A DNA stretch of 6,196 nucleotides from Alphaproteobacteria bacterium. Its GTDB lineage: Bacteria > Pseudomonadota > Alphaproteobacteria > Micropepsales > Micropepsaceae. The notes under the pieces were generated by a model. The model did not search any database and had not been told where the DNA came from. It saw only the letters and a list, made by a program, of their open reading frames with translations. Within the stretch, counting starts at the first letter, position 1. Each line of letters begins with the position of its first letter. Made by a program: the position numbers and the translations under genes. The stretch spans positions 1-6,196 of the forward strand of contig JAEKMB010000262.1 of NCBI GenBank assembly GCA_019508105.1, read 5' to 3'. Positions 1 to 4,545 of the stretch are shown here, piece after piece.

Positions 1-574
1 AGCCGGTCGTATTGGCATTCACCGACCCTATTTCACCGATGCGCGAAATCATAGCGAAGCGGATTTGAGCGAGTATTTCACGACATTGCACAAGGAATTG
101 CTGTCTTACCTGGAAGAAATGCATGTCGGAACGTTCCTGGCCAACATGATGTTTGCCGTGCCGCCGGAGCAGATGAAATTCCTGACCGCGGAACAGATCG
201 CAGAAGCCTTCCCGCAAAAAGACCCGGCCTGGGATGAGGTCACGGTGGCACGCCGCGCCAGCCTTTATGGGATGAACAGCCTGACCTACCGGGCGCAATG
301 GGTGCAACAGCTCTCGGAATGCAGTTCGCGGGCGTTGATCCAGGCGACAAGTCTGGACCATGCCGACTGCCTACCCAGCCAGGCGGCGGCGAAGAGCCCG
401 ATCTTTATCGATGAATTCGCCGCGCCGCCCCTGCTGTTTTCCGGTCAATGCTCGCAAATGCCCGACCTGTCCGTTCACAGGTCCGGCAATGGCGACTTTT
501 TGACCTGCGTGTCTGCGATGACGCTTAGGCGGGTAGCATTTTCACCCCTTTTTGAAGCCAAAATTGCGGATTAA
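1..574 (+). CDS. Periplasmic ClpP-like (COG3904-type) protein, 5'-partial
   Basis: This is the C-terminal 190 residues of a gene that enters from the left edge in the frame starting at base 2. A TTG at 65 would be an internal pseudo-start, because the reading frame is open and family-like upstream of it. The fragment opens with a GIHRPYF motif, which resembles the segment around the catalytic histidine of ClpP/crotonase-fold serine peptidases (MIHQP in ClpP). The catalytic serine would lie upstream, outside the window. After it come a helical stretch ending in LLSYLEEM, an LTAEQIAEAF segment, and ARRASLYGM, comparable to the AxEAxxYGL segment of ClpP. Four cysteines lie in the C-terminal half (SEC, ADC, GQC, LTC), which suits an exported, disulfide-bonded protein. 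Relatives I recall are predicted periplasmic ClpP-like proteins of unknown substrate. The fold assignment is fairly firm; the protease activity is inference. It ends with TAA 114 bp before the next gene. Confidence 0.5.
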   Translation, partial: AGRIGIHRPYFTDARNHSEADLSEYFTTLHKELLSYLEEMHVGTFLANMMFAVPPEQMKFLTAEQIAEAFPQKDPAWDEVTVARRASLYGMNSLTYRAQWVQQLSECSSRALIQATSLDHADCLPSQAAAKSPIFIDEFAAPPLLFSGQCSQMPDLSVHRSGNGDFLTCVSAMTLRRVAFSPLFEAKIAD

Positions 575-637
575 TGGCGTCCGCGTCCTGCGCGTTCCCG
601 GAACCCAATCGCGAGCCGCGCCCAAGGCACCAAAGAC

Positions 638-652
638 CGTGCGGCACGTTTT
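638..652 (+). terminator. Possible weak intrinsic terminator
   Basis: CGTG (638-641) and CACG (645-648) can pair around a CGG loop, and TTTT follows at 649-652. The position, 64 nt after the ClpP-like stop codon and before the next Shine-Dalgarno, suits a terminator. The 4-bp stem and 4-T tail are marginal and may be chance. Confidence 0.2.
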
Positions 653-676
653 CTGCTGAGGAGTTCCATCGCCCAG

Positions 677-683
677 AAGGAGA
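677..683 (+). promoter_or_regulatory. Shine-Dalgarno site for the 62-aa gene
   Basis: AAGGAGA lies 5 nt before the ATG at 689. It is the strongest ribosome-binding match on the + strand of this window and is the main evidence that the 62-residue frame is translated rather than the overlapping frame at 574-1044. Confidence 0.75.
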
Positions 684-688
684 CAAAA

Positions 689-877
689 ATGGCTTCCAAG
701 ACGTACGAGCAGGTCAAGCAGAACCGCCAGCCGGCACGGACCACAGAGCCATCCCCCCTGCGCAGCCCCGACAAATCCGCGCGCCAGAGCGAGTTCGCGG
801 TCAGCGAGCATGGCATGAACCAGGAGAGCGAGCACAACAAGCACAATCATGCCCCCAAAGGCGCGCCGAAACACTGA
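689..877 (+). CDS. Small charged, His-containing hypothetical protein (62 aa)
   Basis: I do not recognise this 62-residue protein. It has no cysteine, no hydrophobic stretch able to cross a membrane, and is rich in K, R, E, Q, N, S and P, so it is probably disordered or folds only on a partner. Five histidines (41, 49, 52, 54, 62) sit in the C-terminal third, in the segment EHNKHNH and at the last residue; weak metal or nucleic-acid binding is possible but unproven. The ATG is chosen because AAGGAGA stands 5 nt upstream. The TGA at 875-877 is followed 4 nt later by the ATG of the phosphatase gene, so the two are probably co-transcribed and translationally coupled. A role beside a nucleic-acid end-processing enzyme is a guess from position only. 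Confidence 0.7.
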   Translation: MASKTYEQVKQNRQPARTTEPSPLRSPDKSARQSEFAVSEHGMNQESEHNKHNHAPKGAPKH

Positions 878-881
878 CGCG

Positions 882-1316
882 ATGGCGCGTTGCTATCTTT
901 TCGATCTGGACGGCACCCTGGCGGACTGCACCCATCGGCTTCACCACATCAAAAGCGCGCGCAAGAACTGGAATGCGTTTTTCGCGGCCTGCGACAAGGA
1001 TGGTCCCATTCCTCACATGGTTGAACTGGCACGTCACCTGCTGAAGGTGGAAAAGCTGGTGTTCTGCTCGGGCCGGTCCGATGAGGTGCGAAAGGAAACG
1101 GAAAAGTGGCTGCAGGACCACCATCTCAGCGGGCCGCTTTACATGCGGAGCGCGCGCGACAAGCGGCCGGACTACACCGTCAAGGGTGAACTGCTCGACC
1201 GCATCCTGGCGGACGGCTGGGAGCCGATCATGGCCTTTGATGACCGCGACCAGGTCGTCAAGATGTGGCGCGCGCGCGGCATCCCTTGCGCCCAGGTCGC
1301 CGAGGGCGATTTTTGA
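882..1316 (+). CDS. Stand-alone T4 Pnkp-like polynucleotide 3'-phosphatase (HAD superfamily)
   Basis: The 144-residue product is a HAD-superfamily phosphatase matching the C-terminal phosphatase domain of T4 polynucleotide kinase/phosphatase, which removes 3'-phosphate and 2',3'-cyclic phosphate from nucleic-acid ends. Motif I is DLDGTLAD with D8 and D10; R19 lies 11 residues after D8, the same spacing as T4 D165 to R176. Motif II is FCSGR (S63, R65). RPDYTVK (D97, K101) parallels T4 RKDDVVK. Motif IV is FDDRDQVVKMW (D120, D121). The C-terminus QVAEGDF closely mirrors T4 QVASGDF. No P-loop kinase domain is present. An in-frame ATG at 849 would add 11 residues and overlap the upstream gene by 29 nt; I prefer 882 because it follows that gene's stop by 4 nt and the HAD core starts at once. 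The fold is firm; the exact substrate is inferred. Confidence 0.88.
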   Translation: MARCYLFDLDGTLADCTHRLHHIKSARKNWNAFFAACDKDGPIPHMVELARHLLKVEKLVFCSGRSDEVRKETEKWLQDHHLSGPLYMRSARDKRPDYTVKGELLDRILADGWEPIMAFDDRDQVVKMWRARGIPCAQVAEGDF

Positions 1317-1341
1317 AAGGGCCAGCCACCAGGCACCTTTC
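1315..1341. terminator. Hairpin in the convergent gap, possible two-way terminator
   Basis: GAAAGGGCC (1315-1323) pairs with GGC-A-CCTTTC (1332-1341): 9 bp with one bulged A at 1335 and the 8-nt loop AGCCACCA. It begins inside the phosphatase TGA (1314-1316) and ends directly against the TGA of the opposing GH172 gene (complement of 1342-1344). The position fits a bidirectional terminator for the two convergent units. Neither strand has a U-run after the stem, so it is not a canonical intrinsic terminator; it may block 3' exonucleases or work with Rho. Confidence 0.5.
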
Positions 1342-2508
1342 TCAGCGGCGCCCGGGCTGTAGTTCACCGTCCGGCGGCAAGGCCGGGTAAGGAGCGTGCG
1401 GATCGCGCTGGTACCAGAAGGCCACCGACGAGATATTTTCCTGAATGGGCCGGTAAACCCGGTCCGCGCCGACCTGCTGCCAACCCAGCCCTTGGATGGT
1501 GATTTTGAGATCGGAGCGGAAGCGCACCGGATCGGTGATGTGCCAGCGATAGAGCCCGAAGCGGGTATCCGTCTCGCGGTCTTCCGGCCGCAACACCTGC
1601 ACCAGGCCGGTATAGGGACCGGAAAAGGGTTGATAGGCGCGCGACAACGGACTGACAAAGTCATAGGAGCCGTTGAAGTAATCTTCGGTGCCGGTGCCGG
1701 CGATGGTGGGAAATTCCTTGTCGCCGTCCAGGAAGAACTTGATCTCGCCTTCGCCCCACCAGCCGGAATGCTGGATGCCGTATGTCATGTAAGTGCCGAC
1801 ATACTGGCCCTGGCCGCGCACGCCATCGAGAATGACATAGTCCGTCTTGTCGGGCAGCGGCTTCACCTGACGGTATTGCGCATGGAAATAAGCGGCATCG
1901 CCCGGAACATCGCCCAAGGCATAGTCAATCTGGAAATAGAGCGTGGCGTTGGTGGCGGCGCGATTCTCCACTTCTATCCGGACATGCTTGCGGAACGGCA
2001 TCACCCAATAGCTGTTGAAGGCGCTGCCCGGATTGACGGTGACCGGCAGCGAATTGACCTGGGCATATTGGCCAAGGCCCATGGCGAAGAAATCGCCCAG
2101 TGGGACTTCGACAGATGGGGCCTTCTCGCCGTCCCAATAGATGCGCAGGATCAGGCTGCGCCAGCTGGTAGAAGCGGCCACCGCCGGGGTCAGCCAGATA
2201 TGCTGGATGGCGCCCATCCCGGACACATCGGCCAGGGTTGCGTGGTCTCCTGCCTTCACCAGGATGGACGGACTAACCTTCCAGCCGCGTCCCAAATATT
2301 TGGCCGCGTTCTGGCCGGTGCCGGTCGTCGCCATGGCGCCCCTGCCCGATTCGCCGGTGGGATTTTCGGGCGAAATCGAGCGGGTCTGCGCATTCGACAT
2401 GCGATAAAGCGTAGAGAGGGCGCTCGACAGGCCGTCTGCCGGTTGGCCGAAACCAGGCAAGGTCAGAGCGGCAGCGATCGTCACCGCAAGCAGGACCGTT
2501 CTGATCAT
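1342..2508 (-). CDS. Exported DUF2961 / GH172-family glycoside hydrolase
   Basis: The 388-residue protein belongs to DUF2961, now glycoside hydrolase family 172. Characterised members act on alpha-D-fructofuranosides (including difructose dianhydride I) or D-arabinofuranosides. Residues 1 to about 21 form a signal peptide (Arg at 3, hydrophobic core, predicted cut near GFG-Q), with no lipobox cysteine, so a periplasmic or secreted soluble enzyme is expected. Family marks are GAIQHIWLT (99-107), DGEKAPSVEVPLGDFF (127-141), FNSYWVMPF (164-172), GWWGEGEIKFFLDGD (249-263) and AGTGTEDYF (270-278). The last two carry the likely catalytic pair: E253 or E255, and E275. ATG 2508 overlaps the cupin stop by 4 nt (ATGA), with GGAG 8 nt upstream. 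It is the last gene of the operon. The family is firm; the sugar (D-fructose, D-arabinose or other) cannot be told from sequence. Confidence 0.92.
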   Translation of the reverse strand: MIRTVLLAVTIAAALTLPGFGQPADGLSSALSTLYRMSNAQTRSISPENPTGESGRGAMATTGTGQNAAKYLGRGWKVSPSILVKAGDHATLADVSGMGAIQHIWLTPAVAASTSWRSLILRIYWDGEKAPSVEVPLGDFFAMGLGQYAQVNSLPVTVNPGSAFNSYWVMPFRKHVRIEVENRAATNATLYFQIDYALGDVPGDAAYFHAQYRQVKPLPDKTDYVILDGVRGQGQYVGTYMTYGIQHSGWWGEGEIKFFLDGDKEFPTIAGTGTEDYFNGSYDFVSPLSRAYQPFSGPYTGLVQVLRPEDRETDTRFGLYRWHITDPVRFRSDLKITIQGLGWQQVGADRVYRPIQENISSVAFWYQRDPHAPYPALPPDGELQPGRR

Positions 2509-3146
2509 TTCTTGAACTCCACCAAGATCGCCTCATAGGGCGCGTCACCGGCATTTTCATCGCTCTGAGTGCCGGGCGCCAGCCATTGGACTTCACCGGG
2601 GCGGAGCTGGGTGCTTTTCACCACGCCATCGGCGCCAACGGTCTTTACTCTTGCCTCGGTCAGCGGCACCAGCAAACGGTCCAGCCGCGCCTCATAACTG
2701 CGGGTCTTTTCGCCCTTGCCCAGATGAAGCCGCAGGACGCGCACCTGGTTGTTGTCGAGCTCGACCTTGAAATGCTCGGGATCCGGCGCGGCGGTGTTGA
2801 CCTTGGGCGCCAGGACGGGCGGAGATTTCAATTCGACATGCACGATGTCCACCGGCCCCGCGGCCGCGATCTCAGCGGTATGGGTGCCCATGGCGTTGTT
2901 CCATTGCACTTCGCCGGCCCTGAAATGCTCAGGCGCGCTCCTGCCATCGGGATAGCGGATGGTGTTGGTCCCCGCCTGGAAATAGATCATCACCCGGTTG
3001 GTAAGATGGACATGGGGCTTGGTGAGTTCGCCCGGCTTGCCGGCGCTGAGCTGCACCCGCGCCACTGGATTGTCGATTGGCGTGGATGGCGGGTCATAGG
3101 GGATACCGGCATGGGCGGCGGCGGCGAAGGCAAGCATGGCCAGCAT
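2505..3146 (-). CDS. Exported tandem cupin (bicupin), second domain degenerate
   Basis: The 213-residue protein has two cupin domains, about residues 26-106 and 124-211. Both carry a GEVQW signature (78-82 and 184-188), and they align without gaps from the first metal-ligand position to that motif (33 residues in each), so they arose by duplication. Domain 1 keeps the His positions H45, H47 and H89 (PHVH and GTHTAE). In domain 2 the same places are Y151, A153 and Q194, so it probably binds no metal. The N-terminus, a short hydrophobic run ending AHA-G, looks like a minimal signal peptide but lacks a positive charge. ATG 3146 is chosen because AAGGAG lies 6 nt upstream; the in-frame ATG at 3194 would add 16 residues inside the permease gene. 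The role is unknown: a small periplasmic binding or isomerase-like protein. It sits 13 nt after the permease and overlaps the GH172 gene by 4 nt. Confidence 0.8.
   Translation of the reverse strand: MLAMLAFAAAAHAGIPYDPPSTPIDNPVARVQLSAGKPGELTKPHVHLTNRVMIYFQAGTNTIRYPDGRSAPEHFRAGEVQWNNAMGTHTAEIAAAGPVDIVHVELKSPPVLAPKVNTAAPDPEHFKVELDNNQVRVLRLHLGKGEKTRSYEARLDRLLVPLTEARVKTVGADGVVKSTQLRPGEVQWLAPGTQSDENAGDAPYEAILVEFKK
2517..2520 (-). promoter_or_regulatory. Shine-Dalgarno site for the GH172 gene
   Basis: On the minus strand GGTGGAG precedes the ATG; its GGAG core (2520-2517) is 8 nt from the start codon, within the end of the cupin coding region. It supports the 2508 start together with the ATGA overlap. 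Confidence 0.5.
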
Positions 3147-3152
3147 GACATT

Positions 3153-3158
3153 CTCCTT
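3153..3158 (-). promoter_or_regulatory. Shine-Dalgarno site that decides the cupin start
   Basis: AAGGAG on the minus strand lies 6 nt before the ATG at 3146 and directly after the permease TGA (3162-3160). It favours the 3146 start over the longer frame from 3194, which begins inside the permease gene. Confidence 0.75.
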
Positions 3159-3159
3159 T

Positions 3160-4545
3160 TCAGATTCGGGGGCGGCGCATCGCCAGCAGCACAAGCGTTC
3201 CGATGCCGGTCCAGACGGGGAAGATCCAGAACACCGGCGGGAAGCCGCCGGCCGCGACCAGCGGCATCACCACCGCCATCACCGCCATCACCACCGCGCC
3301 GGTCACGCCGACCAGCACCGCCAGGTTCGATGCTGCCACCACGTCGCTGCGGGCACCTTCGCGCCGGCGCAGCACCGGCAGGCCGATACAGCAGATGGCA
3401 TAGCCGAACACCAGGGAGATGGTGATGGCGTCCACCAGCATGCCCACCGCGCCGCGGCCCAGGGTGAGTCCTGCGACATTGATGACGAAAATCACCAGCA
3501 CGATGGGCGCCGGCACCCCGGTGCGGCCATGCCACTTGTTCATCCAGGCCGGCATCAGCCCCTCGCGCGTCAGCGCGATCAAGGTGCGCGACGCCATCAG
3601 AAAGCAGCCGTTCCAGGTCTTGAGCAGGGAGAGAATGGCGATCAGCAGCACCAGCGGCACCAGCACCCGGCTGGCCGGCAGCAGCCGCGCCGCTTCGACA
3701 AAAGCAAGGCTGTGGGGCGGCAACGACGGCCAAGGCATCATGATGGCGGTGCCGATCACCACCACGCAGTAAAAGCCGCTGGCGGCGACGACTGTCAGGA
3801 CCAGGATGCGAAACAGGGCGGAAAATGGCAGGCGGGCGGATTTTTCCTCCACCACCTGGCTGACCGCCTGGAAGCCGCAGAGCAGAAAGGCGCAATTGGC
3901 GAAGATACCGGCCGCGCCTTCCCACCATACTGGATTGCGTGCCGGCAATAGCGGCACCAGATTGGCGGGCGCGCCCTGGGACAGCATCAGCGCCACCATC
4001 GCCAGTGCCACCCCGATGAAGAGATAAGTCAGTAGGCTGTGGAAGCGCGCCAGCACCTGGCCGCCCCGGTAATTGAGCAGCGCGATGGCCGGGGCGCCGA
4101 TGCAGCCGATGATCAGCTGGTTGCGGGTGACGCTGGTGCCGACGGCATTGTACAGCATTACATCGGGCATGCCGGTGTTCAGCCGCTCGAACAGCCAGGC
4201 GATGGCGAGACCTTCGAAAATGGTGACCAGGATCCAGGCAAAGGCAATGAACCAGCCGACATAAAATGCCAACCCGCGGCCGAAGACATGCAGCACGAAG
4301 CTGAACTCGCCGCCGGTGACGGGAATGCGCGATGTCAGCTCGGCATAACAGGCGCCGATACAGGCCACCACGATGCCGCCCAGGGCAAAGCCAATCACCG
4401 CCCCGCCCGGCCCGGCCGCGGCGATCCAGCTTCCCGCCAGCACGCACCAGGATGAGCCGATGATGGAGCCGAAGCCGAAGGCGAACAGCTGGAAGCGGCC
4501 GATATTGCCCTTGAGGGCCGGCACGGCGACAGAGGAATCCGCCAT
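3160..4545 (-). CDS. APC-superfamily amino acid / amine permease
   Basis: The 461-residue inner-membrane protein has about twelve hydrophobic segments and the marks of the amino acid-polyamine-organocation (APC) superfamily. The helix-1 substrate-binding signature GSIIGSSW is at 26-33. The loop PVTGGEFSF (75-83) matches the family P-x-(A/T)-GG-x-(Y/F) pattern. The helix-6 region FANCAFLLCGFQAVSQVVEE (215-234) corresponds to the FFAFxGFDxxxxxAEE region. NGCFLMASRTLIALTREGLMP (312-332) matches the helix-8 N-x-(6)-SR-x-(9)-G-x-P region. Transport is probably secondary uptake driven by an ion gradient; the substrate is unknown. The ATG at 4545 overlaps the upstream TAA by one base (TAATG). I see no good Shine-Dalgarno there, so translation likely depends on re-initiation. 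Its place after an amidohydrolase gene suggests it imports that enzyme's substrate or an amino product. Confidence 0.88.
   Translation of the reverse strand: MADSSVAVPALKGNIGRFQLFAFGFGSIIGSSWCVLAGSWIAAAGPGGAVIGFALGGIVVACIGACYAELTSRIPVTGGEFSFVLHVFGRGLAFYVGWFIAFAWILVTIFEGLAIAWLFERLNTGMPDVMLYNAVGTSVTRNQLIIGCIGAPAIALLNYRGGQVLARFHSLLTYLFIGVALAMVALMLSQGAPANLVPLLPARNPVWWEGAAGIFANCAFLLCGFQAVSQVVEEKSARLPFSALFRILVLTVVAASGFYCVVVIGTAIMMPWPSLPPHSLAFVEAARLLPASRVLVPLVLLIAILSLLKTWNGCFLMASRTLIALTREGLMPAWMNKWHGRTGVPAPIVLVIFVINVAGLTLGRGAVGMLVDAITISLVFGYAICCIGLPVLRRREGARSDVVAASNLAVLVGVTGAVVMAVMAVVMPLVAAGGFPPVFWIFPVWTGIGTLVLLAMRRPRI

Larger units (their letters stand above)
575..688 (+). other. Non-coding gap upstream of the 62-aa gene
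   Basis: This 114-bp gap lies between the ClpP-like gene and the small basic gene. It holds an interrupted palindrome, GTTCC-C-GGAAC, at 594-604. It also holds a short hairpin at 638-648 (CGTG, loop CGG, CACG) followed by TTTT at 649-652, and a strong Shine-Dalgarno sequence at its right end. The hairpin plus T-run could be a weak terminator for the upstream gene, although a 4-bp stem is short. No convincing -35/-10 pair was found. I tested GGAAC at 600-604 as an alphaproteobacterial EcfG -35 element, but no CGTT follows at the required distance. Confidence 0.4.

Noticed and set aside
600..625. EcfG-type stress promoter beginning at GGAAC
   Set aside because: No CGTT or GTT element occurs 16-17 nt downstream.
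833..850. HNH letters in the small protein as a nuclease motif
   Set aside because: HNH nucleases need a zinc-finger-like beta-beta-alpha context of about 40 residues; here the letters occur in a disordered tail.
574..1044. 156-residue + frame whose ATG overlaps the preceding TAA (TAATG)
   Set aside because: The stop-start overlap looks attractive, but the product is low-complexity Arg/Pro-rich and overlaps both the 62-aa gene with its strong Shine-Dalgarno and the HAD phosphatase motifs in another frame.
801..1664. 287-residue open frame on the - strand
   Set aside because: Antisense to the phosphatase gene and out of frame with GH172; no domain and no ribosome site.
1396..2538. 380-residue open frame on the + strand
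   Set aside because: It lies wholly antisense to the GH172 gene, has no recognisable domain and is a codon-bias shadow of a GC-rich gene.
3136..3951. 271-residue His/Gln-rich + frame
   Set aside because: Its apparent His-rich composition is the antisense reading of permease codons for Met, Val and Ala; no ribosome site.
2990..4447. 485-residue open frame on the - strand
   Set aside because: It is the shifted frame of the permease and cupin genes, extremely rich in Arg, Gly and Ala, while the overlapping frame gives a clear APC permease with family motifs.
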